DNA of 64,000 bases from Spodoptera frugiperda. Its lineage: Eukaryota > Arthropoda > Insecta > Lepidoptera > Noctuidae. Both the position numbers and the translations under genes were made by a program. The stretch spans positions 4,766,001 to 4,830,000 of the forward strand of contig NC_064226.1 in NCBI RefSeq assembly GCF_023101765.2, in the 5' to 3' direction. The notes beneath the pieces were generated by a model, which was given only the letters and a program-made list of their open reading frames with translations, searched no databases and had not been told where the DNA came from. Below, in pieces: positions 44,028-57,420 of the stretch (position 1 is its first letter; each line of letters begins with the position of its first letter).

Positions 44028-44828
44028 GTAAGTGAAACTTTATTTATTACGAAATAATAAATCTCATTACACAAACAAAATAGATCAACGAGAGCTATAA
44101 TGCTGTTGGACAAACCGCAAATCAAAATAGAAGTAATATATAAAGGAACAGTTTCTTTATCGTGCTGCTACGTAATGTTCCGTAGTTATTAAAGCGTGTC
44201 AGTAATAATCGATCAAATGTAGTTCGAATGCGACTTTTACCGAATAAAACTGTAGCGGTGTTTATAAATATTCGCCGAGTGAGCTAATCCATTATCGCGG
44301 ATTATTGTTTGAAGCGATAACTAGCTTACGCGGACTATGTTCTGTTATCGCATACTACGGCTGCGTTCTGGTCAACTTTGATAATAATGTGTGCTACGAT
44401 TGATTTTTAAATTCGATTCCGACCATACACTTGATTGTATCAACGAGAAGTGTGTTCTTATTGCAATCAATCGGTGAAAGTGATTAACTTAATGGGTAGC
44501 TATAGGCGATATGGTTAGAAAAAAAAACGAAAGAATTTCACCGCAGTAGTAGCTACTATTGTTATGACTTTTTATTGAGACGAGAAAAAATGATTTAGTA
44601 AGCTTGTAAGCGAACCGATGAATAGATAGTCGATCGATTGAGTCGATTTGGTTGTTATAGGTTACTGTGAGATCGGCGAATAGAGGTTAAGACGGTGGTT
44701 ATGTTACTAAACCTATTGTAATGTGGTTCGAAATAGATTTTGTTCATATTCAACTTGTTAAAACATTTACTGATGAAGCACCGCTTTTAGACTCCAATAA
44801 ACTGTTCAAAACCCAGTTACTCGACAGG
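44028..44828. other. Intronic DNA, no feature recognised
   Basis: AT-rich. 44818-44828 is the left target duplication of the next SINE. Confidence 0.45.
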
Positions 44829-44989
44829 ATCCGGAGCCATGGACTATCTAGGGGGTTTACCGGGGCCTCGGCTCGAAAAGCAGGAGTAGGAACGGGGTGG
44901 TTTTTAGTCAGTAAGAGTCTGACACTGCCTCTTGCCTCGCCCAAAGCGAGAGAAGTCATTGGCCGATTGTCCCCCCTTAAAAAAAAAAC
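44829..44989 (+). mobile_element. SINE family A, copy 8, with 11-bp target-site duplication
   Basis: TACTCGACAGG (44818-44828) and TACTCGATAGG (44990-45000) flank it. The A run at 44979-44988 is its tail. It is the only SINE I find between 37 and 64 kb. Confidence 0.85.
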
Positions 44990-45000
44990 TACTCGATAGG

Positions 45001-48000
45001 AAGAAAGACTTTTGAATACGTATTTAAAATAAACAGGAAAGAACTAAAGAAATAGGTAGATAGCTTGTACTTGTATATTTTTCGATCACACAATTATATC
45101 TAATTTTCCGCCATATCTAGTTCAATTAACATGAAGCCCCCGCATTGTTTGCGATACGTGTACGAACATCGAATACTAGAAATATTTAACAAAACATTTT
45201 CGGAGACCGTTACTGATTCCAGATGATGACTTAGATGTTTCGAAAACGATATAAAAAAGGGTATAAACACAATTACGTCTGTAGTCGGCTATATAGAAAG
45301 TGGGCGCGTGCCACAACTCGATAAAAACCGCTGAGAGGTTTTAGAAGATAAATAATCCGTGCAATTAGACACGTACGGTGTGTCAGGTGAAATATTCCGT
45401 GGTTCGATTTGCGCTGGAGTCGACACAATGCTCTGGAGTGAACCTAATTACAGCACAGCGCACTATCGTTCTCTTTTTGGAACCTATTACATCGATCTCG
45501 AGTGTATTTGACAGGTTATCATTTTTTACCTGTAAGTGACATCAAATTAAATAATGCTAACCTCATCTTCCACACATTTTGTCGCAGCGTGAGAAAGGTC
45601 ATTGATCATAAGTTCCGTGAAATGAACATTACCTACCGATGCGCAGGCGGCCGTTGTTCGCAATTGATTGGATATTTTTTCGCTGGTTCATAAAATAATC
45701 TAAGCGTATGCTGGAGCATTCGGAAGGCGCGGGCGGCACGCGCTGCGCTCGCGCCGTTTACGTCGCCGGTAATAGGCTCCATCTCGCGGATAAAGCAGCG
45801 ACACCGTTACCTTTCTCAAATCACGTACACTATTGTAATATCCAATCGCTCAGAAATGAGATTGCGGCTAACAAGTTATTTACATTGACGTTTTAATATC
45901 GACACCGACTGAAAAAACTATTTAAAAAGGTAATTATAATGTGGTGTCTGTAATAGCCACTGTACGCGCCGGCACGCCGCCTTTGTGACGTAGCTAAGCT
46001 CCGAGATTAATTTTGGCGGCACAATGAACCAGTTTATTGTCAATAATACATGCTTTAATAAGTATCAGTTGCGATATTTGTTTGTCAGTTTGTCAATTCT
46101 GAGGTTTCGAAAGCGAGCGTGCGACGTGCCGAGCTGCAGGGGCAAACTCGATAGGATCTTTATTACGCTCGTTTTTTGAGAGAAAAAAATGATTAATATA
46201 AGGGATCGGCGCGGACGGATAAGTAGTTGAGATTGACGGAATGACGCGAGGTCTGTGACCGGGTGAGGGCGGGGTGCGAGGGGCGCGGGGCGCTGCGAAA
46301 AGCCGCGAGGCCGCATTGCGTTGGCGCAGCCAAAAACTAACCATAAATTACTGGCTACTTGCTGGACCGCTGACTACGACACGCGCTGTACTTTTTTGTT
46401 GCTCCTTCGATCCTGTTACAACGTAAACTTCTCACGGACATCAGATCATTATAGGCATATCTTTAAGAAATTGCTCTGAGTAATGACGTTCGAGAATTAT
46501 GAGTTACTGCCTCTGTCGTATTTCATAAGAAATTTCGTATTAAGACATTGTCATCTTAATCGTGACTCGAATTATTTCAAAGCGAGTTTTTGCCCCGTCC
46601 GTTTCCAAAAATTACTTGTTACTGTTCTTTGGGTACTTATTTTCTTATTAATACCTAACGACCATCCTTTTACGAAAAGAAACTGAATAAAGCCGAGTAC
46701 AGACTCTTAAATGTGGAATTTCGGTAGCCCAGGGCGTGACAGGGTCGAATTAGGAGTTTGCAAATGCAGTTTACGGACGTAAGGTATGCTTAAGAGGTAA
46801 TGCAATGATTTTTTATTTTGTTTGTGGTTGATATTTTTCTTTATCGATGTTTTTCAGAAAATTATGAATTTTTGAGAGGAATTATTGAAATTTGTATCCA
46901 TCATAAGTAACGAATAATTTTGTGTTTGTGTATAAAAGGCCCATGGGCACGCATGGTTCTTTGGTCTGGCGAAATTATGTGGCATATCCATCTCAGTCCT
47001 TGAGTCCGCCCCTGTGTTAAGGGTGCGTGCAAATCGTTGTGAACGCCTACGTGTATAAATATGTTGACGTGCGGGGATCCACGCTGTAGGCTATCATGAT
47101 ATCGATATTTAATAATAATACATAAGTAGCCAGTGTTAATACACTACCTGTAGGTCCCTTCGAAAACGATGCCACGCTTTGACAAGAAATAATCGTCCGT
47201 AATCGTCTGGTGTTTCCATAATAATACAAAAATAAAATAGCAATGCGGGTGCTCGGCTACTCCTTAAATATTCATTATACCGTACATATCAGACAAAGAG
47301 TGGCCGGTGCCCGCCTTTCTCCAAGGGAAGGCGACGCTCACTCTAGCGATTACGTGTTTTTTTTGCCCCCCTCATTATGCAGATTCTGGCGAAAAAGGAA
47401 TAAATTTAATAACACGCGTTCGTGCGCATGCGTTATCGAACGCACTTGCTTCTGATAATCTGCGCGCGCGGCTTCGCGCAATTACAGTCGACCGGGAGAG
47501 CGCGCGCGCAAGCCACGCCGCTACCACGCCACCACGCCACTCTACCGTGTACCCACAATTCACTACCACGTTTTTAATTTCAATTTCATAATTTCTAATA
47601 TGCTTCCATTCACGATTGTATAGCAAGCTTAAGTTACTTAATCCGTCAAAAATGAAAGGTATATTGCATTTGATTATTCGCCCACTGTAATTGAAATGAT
47701 ACGGCTGTTTCACTACAATGGATTGATACCTATTATTTACTTACGTTGCATGATTAACAACCTAAATGAGATTGTAACCTAAAAAAACGATTTCTGGGTT
47801 ACAAAACATTTTATTATTGGCGACTGTGTGACAGGAAGTTTCTGTTAAAATTAAAGTTCGATTTAAAGCGACTGAAGTTGTGAGGACGTGTCTCCAGATT
47901 GCGGCGAACTAATAAGGATAATCTACGCACCTGAGGAAGTGCAATTATTAATGGGCGGAGAGAGCTTACATTTCGAGGGATCTGTGCAAACTGTACTAAA

Positions 48001-50030
48001 GATTACGTCGCACACGAACACACGAGGGTGGAGAATTAATTCGGTAATCACTCAATTACTAATGCAATGAGGCAGTGTAATTTATGTACTTAGCGTATGT
48101 AGTAGATAAGTAGCATGGAAAGCAATTATTGTTTCTAAAACAATAATTGTTATTTCAATGAATAAAACTTGTTAATAGAATGAATTGTTTATTCGCTGTT
48201 CAATTGCCAGCAATTACTGTTTCTGATTTAGGAATTTAAGAGAAATATAATTGAGAATATTATCGCATCAAATTCTGATAACGGCTATAAGAAATCCATA
48301 AAATATTATGTGAAAATTTATTAAAGGCTCGTTATTTATGGATTGTAGAAGGAATGGCAAGTGGTCGGAGATGCGGGCCGTCGGATGGGTATCCAAGTGG
48401 CGGATCAAGTCGAAAACAGCCAAAAACTGGCCCCCGCGCCTTAGCCTTGAATGGTTTAGCCCTCTGGACACGAGCAAATAGCTGACGTGGCCCGCGGCCC
48501 GCCGCGCCTTGCATACACAATGTGCGAGCACCGAGACACGAGTGCAGTGGAGACGACACACGCACAGCTTTTGACATCGTTCCTCAAATCCTCGAAACCA
48601 TTTACATTCGGTTTGACGATCGACAAAGATTGTTTATCCTGATCTAAACAACGGTTTTCTATTATAACTGCTCAAACGGAACAATGCCGGTGTGAGATAC
48701 GTCAAAATCGGGCGGTCGTCAATCGCTCGGACAACAATACGTGTCTAGACGGAATAATCTATAAGAAATACTCATCTGAAATCAAATACGAACAAAAAGT
48801 GCCTTGTCTAGATTCTATAGATTGTGCTTGATGAGAGTGTTATCGACAATGACGTCTTATTTTCGCTACAATTTTATTTGCATGAAATCGTCTCGACAGT
48901 CGGCTGTAGCGAGGCCAGTAATGGAGTATTTCGTATTTGTTTCATTTTTTATTTTTTGCCGGTTCGATTACGCGAACGCGATCTCCTCATCATTCTCGGC
49001 GAAATTCGGGAGCGTCTCACCCGTCGAGCCTCGAGATATTAATTATTGATTGACGATAAAGTATGCGTAAATAATGTCTGCACGATATGTTTATAATCTG
49101 ACTTTTTCATTGGATGTATCGATGAAATTTGATAGGGACTGGTTTACCATGAAAATTATAGTTTAGCCTTCTTCATACAAAATTGTGTACTGTCGAGGAA
49201 TGTTCAATTAAATTATTTTCGATTCGAGTTCTTCATCCCTTAATCAATTGTTATATTGTCGATTCTAATTTTAGACTGTACAGTATTTCAAACAATAACT
49301 TTCAAGTGCTGTTCAAGTCCTCAGCCAAAAATACACCAAAGATTGCCATTCACCGATATTAATCACCGTACTAAGTTTACAATAGGCTGTTTAATTATTT
49401 TTTAAAGTCTTGGTCACACAGCGTAGCGTACTAGCGTCAGCTGTCGTTGCGCCGGCGCAGACTGAAGAGCCAGAACACCCCACTTTTAATCCACGCTTAG
49501 CAAAAGTGTGTGGCTACTGCTATTGTGAACTTATGACATTTTTATTGGTTCCTTAGAAACTAAATAAATTTTACTTTTTTGTACTTAGATATAAATAGAT
49601 AGTATGTATTAATATTCATTTTGTTAATTCATCGTGATGGCCAACTTATGTAAAATTTTATTTCTGTAAATACCTTTTTTTGGAAAACCTTCAATTTGAA
49701 AGAGACGGCGCAATAACTCAATATGACTGAATATGGAATATCATAATTTAGCACTTCCATTCGTTTACGATCGCGATATGTGAAAGATAGCAAAACACAA
49801 CTCAAAGTTGACGTCTGAAATTCCTATAACTTAATTATCGGATCGTTATTTCGCAGTTAAAATTACGATTTCTGGAACCGCGTCACTGCATATTTGTGGC
49901 GTAATTATGTAGGTCCGTGGTTTTCGCTGTGGTGAGTTAAGTGCGTGTATTGTGTTTAAAACAAAAGGGTCTGTAGAGACTCCGGGCTACTAGAGTTTAA
50001 TTTTGAAGTGAGAGTTAGTATTTGAATTGG
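45001..50030. promoter_or_regulatory. Repeat-poor region with scattered GC-rich islands
   Basis: Unique DNA with CpG-containing islands at about 45715-45790, 46090-46330, 47290-47545 and 48365-48545, set in AT-rich sequence. Short open frames on both strands overlap the islands, but none shows a protein motif or matched splice sites. The pattern fits clustered enhancers in a long intron; individual functions are unknown. Confidence 0.3.
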
Positions 50031-53000
50031 TTTTAATCGTGGGATAAACAATGGGGAGGGTGCGTTCGCGCATGGAGACACGCCCAGCACATGTGCGGCT
50101 CAACTGTTCCGCGCACCGGCCGCGGCCGTGTTTTGTTCCAATCCTTCTTTTTCATAGAATAGACGAGTGTCGTCAAGGGCTCGTTACTCCATCATAATTA
50201 TAGCTTCGCAACTCATTACAATTTTATTTTTATTTCACAATTATGTCGCTTTATGAGCACGAGTATGCGTTTTTGGCGTTGAATGCAATTTATTTTAATT
50301 CGATGGCTTGTTATAGCAACAATGTATTTGAAATTGACTTTAATGGGCGCGTTGTAATATTATAGTTTAAATCCAATTCAAATAGAACAATAGCCACTAT
50401 TAATCTTTATCACCGTAATCTGCTCATGTATTATTTACTCGAATGTTACGGTTGCGAGTATGTTAGATTATCGATTTTATGTCACACAAAAAACAACTGC
50501 ATAATGAGTCGCATGTAAATTGTATGTGAACGAGTTATCCCTCCGCTGGGGGTGAGTGATGCGAAACGCGTGAGCAATCATCGCGATCGACTCCCGCGCA
50601 GGGAAATGACGGAAATACACACACTCACCTCAACCCGTGACACACCTACAGCACACACGGGCACGCGACCCTATGTACATATTAGTAATCCATTGTCTAT
50701 GCAAATAAATATTAATACACCAGACATGTTATGTATGCAACTCTGTTTTCCACAGTTTTTATAGTATTTTGCGAGAATACAGGGCAACAACACAACTCCA
50801 TAAACTGTATTTTTACTTCATGTTAATGCATAATATCGTTAATGGGGTATTAAGTACAACTATCTATGCAGATAAGTTCGGGTAATGAATTTAACGCTTC
50901 TGATAACATCTGCAACTGTAACAAAGACATGCGTGCAGTAAAAATGTTATCATGTGTGCGTATGCGCCACTTGTCGTGCACTCCCACGCACACCATTACG
51001 TACCAAGTTTTTTTACGAATGTAATAATTGTTTCGGTAAAGGAAGTTGCGGATACAAACGGAAAATAATAACGAAGTTTTTGACCGCACGCAATTGATAT
51101 TACATTTTCAAAGTGCAGCATAAGTATGTGGTTTAATAAGGCCAGTGATTTTGATCTAGTTCAGTCAGACGCTAATGTTATTTCATGCGAAAGTGTAAAT
51201 AGCGTTACGATTCATGAGCACGGACGATAGATAAGCTTTCAAAAAATTATTATCATGGAGTAAACGAAAAAAATTGTAATTACAGGGAGTTGCGTTAGAA
51301 ATTGCATACATTTACTCACGCATCAGTATTAAGTAATTAATTCGCCGCCCGCCTCGCCCTATCGGCCGACGATCTCGCAAAACGCTCTCATCGAACATAC
51401 AACAATCAAAGCTCCGTTGTCTACTGTGAAAACAGTAGCGGCACGATTATAATTTGCGGGTAGTTGGGAAACTCGTCACAGTCGCGCGACTTGTTTATCG
51501 ATTTATCGGCGGATGCGTTGGCGATTACCATCGCCAGGGCTGACCGTTACACGGCGTAAGTTTTTCGCGAGAAAAAAAAAACACAATTATAATAATGATC
51601 GTCCTAGTATGGGATGGCCAGCACTTGTTTATGCAAATGTATTTACTAATTAAGAGGGAAATAATTTTCAATGTAGTTTGCATGCTGTTGAACGATGGAA
51701 AAAACTTTGCCGTTTCTCGATGGGGTACCGACTACCGACCCGATCATTGTCACTGGCATACTTAATTAGCTGGGTAGAGTTGACTGATCTATTGTAACAG
51801 CAAATGTATCGATGACCGGTCATTGATCGTATCGACCCCATTGATGTATGTATTCAAGTGTTCCCGTAGATGTTTATCGATATTATTTATTTTGAATCGA
51901 TCCCTTAAATTACGGAGTTGCGCCCTAATCTGAATTGATGCATTTCTTGGGAACAATTCTTAGTCGGTTACGCATTATAAGTCCCTTGTTTGTCGAACTC
52001 TACGGCTTTTTAAAGCGGCTTAAACGTGAATAGAGGGCCGGGAAGTGAAGTAAAGGGTTCGTATAGAATGTCGGTTATCGCGTACTTAATCTCAGCGAGC
52101 AAATTAGGATTAATTGAACTTTTTCCTTTTAGCTGTGAGCGTCTTTGTGTTCGTGCGTAATTCGTTCAACGTGTCACTCAAGGAAATGTATGGAGTGGAT
52201 AATACAATTAAGTCAGTCGTATTTAAGCTGTGGAAATGTTTGAAGGAGCCTTTTGATTTAGTATATCGCAAAGTTATTTGTGTCATAGATTAAACGTGAC
52301 TAGAGTGCACGGTTCCACTCAAAAACTAATAATCAATAGATTAGATAATGATAGCAATTAACTGTTATTTTGCTACTGGTTTAAGCAATGTCATCAACAT
52401 TCATAGGACTGCATTTGTAATAAGTATTCTTAAATGCATCATATTTGATTGCTATTGCAATTTGAAATTTATACGGCTATTGTTTGAATCGCTAACGTCT
52501 GAATAATTTAGTCTTTAATTGTAGTATTAGCTAAAAACATTGTACAGGTCATTTAATAATGTGAATTTGACGATGTTGTGAAATTTAAGACGGTGTATCG
52601 TACAATGAACAATTTTGCTACTTCTGCAAGTTTTTATCTAACTAGCAAAGATTATTTCTCTCCTATTTTATTCTTGAGTCTCGTATTCATTGTTCCTTTT
52701 GGAATTTGTGTAATTAATATTCTGCTAAGTCATCTAAGGTCGCTCCCTACCCTAATCTTATCTATCAGTTAATGAATTTATGATTTTTATTGAACTGAGT
52801 TTGGGTAAGCAGGATACTTGTAGAGTCAGTACGCATTTTAATTTTTATTTCCTATCACATACTTCTACTAATTTACCAATTTTTCTTTTAATAAGGCAAG
52901 AAGATAGAAAAACAACATTTAAAATTTTCATTTTACTAGCGTTTAGCATTTTTATTTTGTGCGTCTGATATTCTGTTTAATTTATACTTGTTTTTAACTT

Positions 53001-56000
53001 TGACATTGTAATCTAGCTCTTAAAAATGTTTTTTCAATTTTGACATTTCCTATTTAAATACAGTTTTATCTTTGGCTTAATGCCTGTTATTTTGTAGGCC
53101 TCAAATGGCAAAACATGTAGCTCTTTAATTTATGCAACACCTGTAATTTGTACTCATGTTTTACAAAAATAATTATCTTATCTGATTTACTGAAAATGAT
53201 ATTTTTTCCATTTTACCATCAACTATAAGTTATAATCAAGCATGATTCCCATGACTAAAGTATCACTCAAGGTGTTCTCCTATTTGGAGGTTTCACCCGC
53301 TCTATGAATTCCACGCACAGTGCGTCAGTGTTAAGGGGTGAGGGGTGTAGGTATCTATAGCTCGATGGCGGTTAGGATCCCTCAGGTGTGACGCGACGGA
53401 AGCCCACTATCATTAAGCTACCCACATGTATTGCGTGCACGCACACACGCACCCTGACTGTTTATGCAATGTCCTTGTATGTACCCGATGGGACGGATTA
53501 TGCGATGAGCTTTTTATTCATATAAAACTTTACTGCACTTTTTTACATTATGTTTGTTCGACAAAAATGTCCAGGGAATTGCTGTGGGCCGTTTAAAGTC
53601 TGTCTGTCTGTCTGTAGTATTGAAGCTGTAACTCGGCACCGTCAAACTAATGGCTTGTTAACGTTAAGTAATAAAATATGAAATATCGCTTTGTCCAACT
53701 TATTTAGGCCCTACGCTTTCGAAAACGGGACAGCTTAGAAATAATAGAACTTTTTTTCTGGCAGTCAACGCCATCAATTACTTCATCGTTTCTGTCAAAA
53801 AAAAGATACAGACAAATGCGACAAAAACCCTTGCCTAGTCCAAACAAGAAAACATTACATTTGTCAGGTAGCTTATCCGTTCCTCACACATATTTATAAG
53901 ATGCTTACGTAAATTTTTCTTCAATTTCTCTTCTATAACAGATAGGAATAAAAGTCGGAGTGTAATCCTGACCTGTGCGGGTATCCGTGGATCCGGTGAC
54001 ACAGCTCGCTACCCACCCGCTGGACAATAAAATGTGTAAGCGGCTAAATATTACTATTTCCCCCGCTGCGTCCTGCGTTCCGATACAATTAATCGTTTCG
54101 AATTGATACGTTTTTGCAGCGCCGCGTACTGCACTTAATCTACCTGTTTTTTTGGTAATGCCCATATTTTTGTGGCTTAAATTGTGTTTCATTTTATTTT
54201 CATGTTTTTCATTTATATTATTTGCCTACTAGAGAATTGGTAGAATGAGCCTACAAGCAACCAAATACGCGTGTAACAGGATGATATCATTGCTTAAACT
54301 GTGAAATAGTATATTAATTAAGATAATTCGTACTTGTCATGAATACAGGCTGTTTGCTGTTTGCTTGTCTTCGGCAAAACAATTGACGTTAAAATTGTTT
54401 ATAACAAAAAAAGCTGTTGCGTGTCGGTTGCGTGGTCTGCAATTAGTCGGGATATCACCTGCTATATTTATGTAAACTAAATTACCTATTAGAGTCCCAC
54501 CCCTATCTGTGAATTAAACCACTAATCACTATATGCATCTAGTACCTACATACTATTATTATATGACGTGGAAATTCTGAGAAGTCTTCAAGTCCATTTG
54601 AAGAATTCGTAGTAAAGTCAAAAGTCGGGACATAAGCCAGCATCTACATCAAAAAACGTTTTGCGAACGTACCAGGTTATTAAGCACAGGGATTATATTT
54701 TCAACGATTTTGTCAGTTTTTTGTACGGTCGACACACCTCTACAAAAGATACGATCGATCACGACTTTCTCTATGTCAATATCATTGTAATACTCGGCTT
54801 CGTATCCACACCCATGTATTAGGTTCTTTACTTATTTATAAACGACGTTATTTTTCATTGTGAAAAATTGTTAAGCCCAAACATTTAGCTATTTATGCAC
54901 ATTAATTAGGTAATTTGAATATTTATACAGATTATCCTCTTGAAATGTCAAATAGATGATTTATCTTGTGATGTCACAAACATTGTGTTAGTTGGAGACA
55001 AATTTGCTTCGAGTGTGCCGTCTAATTAATACGAGAGGCGTAGGATTAAAGCGGGTTTTTGTCCGATGCGTGGTCACACTTCAATGTACGTTTGTTTACA
55101 ATTTTAAATATTGTTTTCTTCGCTGTTGTTCCCTTATGGCGTGCATCACGTTCTGTTTTTGTTGTTTAAATCAATCAATGTTAACAGGTGTGCTGCTAAT
55201 ATTTATGGGTGCATTGGAAAGGATTTTGCGGAAATATCGTTACGTTTACGTTTAAATGGTAGCCAGGCACACAATGTTCATGGTTGTCGTAAGGTAAAGA
55301 TGTCCATAGCAGGGAGTCCTTGGCGACCCTTCTGCGACACAATTCCGTGTGTGCTGACATCAGAAGCTCGGATTGTCGATAGCATAAGTGGCTATATTTA
55401 GAATCTGTGCTACTGATTAATGGACGTTTTAGTGGGGCGTGTGGCGGTTATGGCTAAGTCATCTCACGTCGACAATTGACACCGTAACCCCAAGCTTTAA
55501 GACTATCTTTCATCACTACCAATTTAGCAATTGTCTACGAAATATAGGAATCAATCGTCATGATTTATATTTGGGTACGTGTATGGTGGGATTAATTGCG
55601 TGCTAGGCCATTGAGGCATTCAAGGTGACTTAAAGAGATCGTAAATATAGGTGATTAGTCTATATTAAAAAGGAAGGTCTATTGTCAATCATCCATGGCC
55701 GTCGCTCAAGTATGAAAATAGTACATAAGAACTAAAGATTCCAATTAAGAATCAATGGATTTTCTTTAAAAGAAACTGGGTCTAGTTGCAACTACATATA
55801 GAACGTTTGCAAGTTTCCATAGTGCCGTATTTGTGTTGGATTCCAATCAAGATATGTAATTCAAGCCGCAACGCCGTCGTATATCATGTTCGTCATAAGT
55901 AACATGCGTAATTAGACAGTAGCATGGCAGTTGAAATGCACAGATGAATGAAGAAATGACAATATTTTTTTTTATTTTATTAATATGCAAAATGTGGTGG

Positions 56001-57174
56001 ATGCAAGTTGTAAGAGGTCAGCGGGCAAATAACTAATAATTCGGTATATGCTCCAGATGTTTAAAAACATGTTTCAAGCTACGTTGTGACTACATATATT
56101 TGTATATATACTTGGAAACACCTCCACTTTTTCCGCGGAAATTCATGAACATTATAGCGAACCCTCTATTGTGTAGAAGAAGTCAGCAGTTGACTGTTAC
56201 AGACATAGATGTTACTGACCGGGCATAGATTCTGTTTTCTTTTGGACAATAACAATCCTATTGTCAAAATAGTCCTATTGTTCCATAGGGCTAGGGCTAG
56301 TGCCATAACTGATAACAGTTTATATTTTATGTACTTATATTGTTTCTTTTTGGTTATGTTACATGTAGTAGGTTTGGTTGGAAAAAATATAATTTTCCAA
56401 ATGCCCACGTAAAAATATCAAAAAAGTTATTGATCTCTATTTATTTATACCTCAAATAAATAAAACAGTAATAACGTAAGTGTTCTAATACTATAGTGAA
56501 AATTAAGCTTTTACAAATCGCTAATCGCTTTTAATCTGCACCACGCGCATTATCTGCAATTACTATGCATCGCACGGACATCGTACTAAGCATGTTAGGA
56601 ACATAAGTTTTGTTAGTAATTTACGAGCCATTTTTACTGTATCCACTAATATCAATAACCCTATAGAATAACTAATGATAATGCAGATTTAATATGGCCC
56701 GCCTACTGATAGATAAATGATCAAATATTTATTTGTGCTGATCGCTGTTTGAGATTCGACTAAATATATTCCAATCTGTTTAAATGACTGTTGAATTCAT
56801 ATTTAATCTCAGCTTCCCTATAGTTTTCATATTATGGTTCTTGCCGTCAATAGCTCGAATCCTGACCAACTTCATAATTTGTCTGCATTTTTCATTAAAC
56901 CCACACAGGTTTAAGAATGTAGACTGTAATATCGAGATTTAATTAAGATCTAAGATTGCGTAGAAATAGCTTAGACGACATTATCGCGTTAAAATAATGA
57001 ACAATATACTCAGGCAGACCTAAATAATTACATTCAATGTACTTGTAGAACTCAATTTTACCGAAGTAGATTATACACGGATCATTTGTTGTCTCGTTTT
57101 CTGAGAAACTTGGAAGGAGGCAGGCGTTAGTTTGTAGGCTCAAATAACTGTCCGATGACACGGTTGACATAGGA
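50031..57174. promoter_or_regulatory. Repeat-poor region, continued
   Basis: GC-rich islands at about 50040-50130 (ACCGGCCGCGGCCGTG) and 51340-51560, and CpG patches near 53290-53460 and 53980-54130. A (TGTC)4-type microsatellite lies at 53598-53615. A 95-codon minus-strand frame (53905-54192) has no recognised motif. No transposon or exon is supported. Confidence 0.3.
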
Positions 57175-57420
57175 ATTGCGCCGCGATACTCGTAGTACGT
57201 CTGGGAAAAGTCTGTCAGTCCGTCCGTCCTAGTGAAACGTAACGCGTTACGTAGCCCGCGCTCTGCGTACAAATATCCCTATTTGCGGTTTAGAGTTAGA
57301 ACAATAGATTACTGGGCGACGTTGTACAATCGTCCAGTTATCTGTACCGACGGCGGATGCGATAGCGGTAATAGTGGTTACTATCGAGCAGATAGATTCG
57401 GCTCCTATCGGCCCTACATG
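57175..57420. promoter_or_regulatory. GC-rich island with 16-bp palindrome
   Basis: CpG-rich unique block containing the exact palindrome ACGTAACGCGTTACGT at 57237-57252. Both strands are open for about 60-100 codons here but without protein features. Confidence 0.35.

Noticed and set aside
44721..44999. 92-codon plus-strand frame and its antisense partner
   Set aside because: Both lie across the family A SINE; the same peptides recur at other SINE copies.
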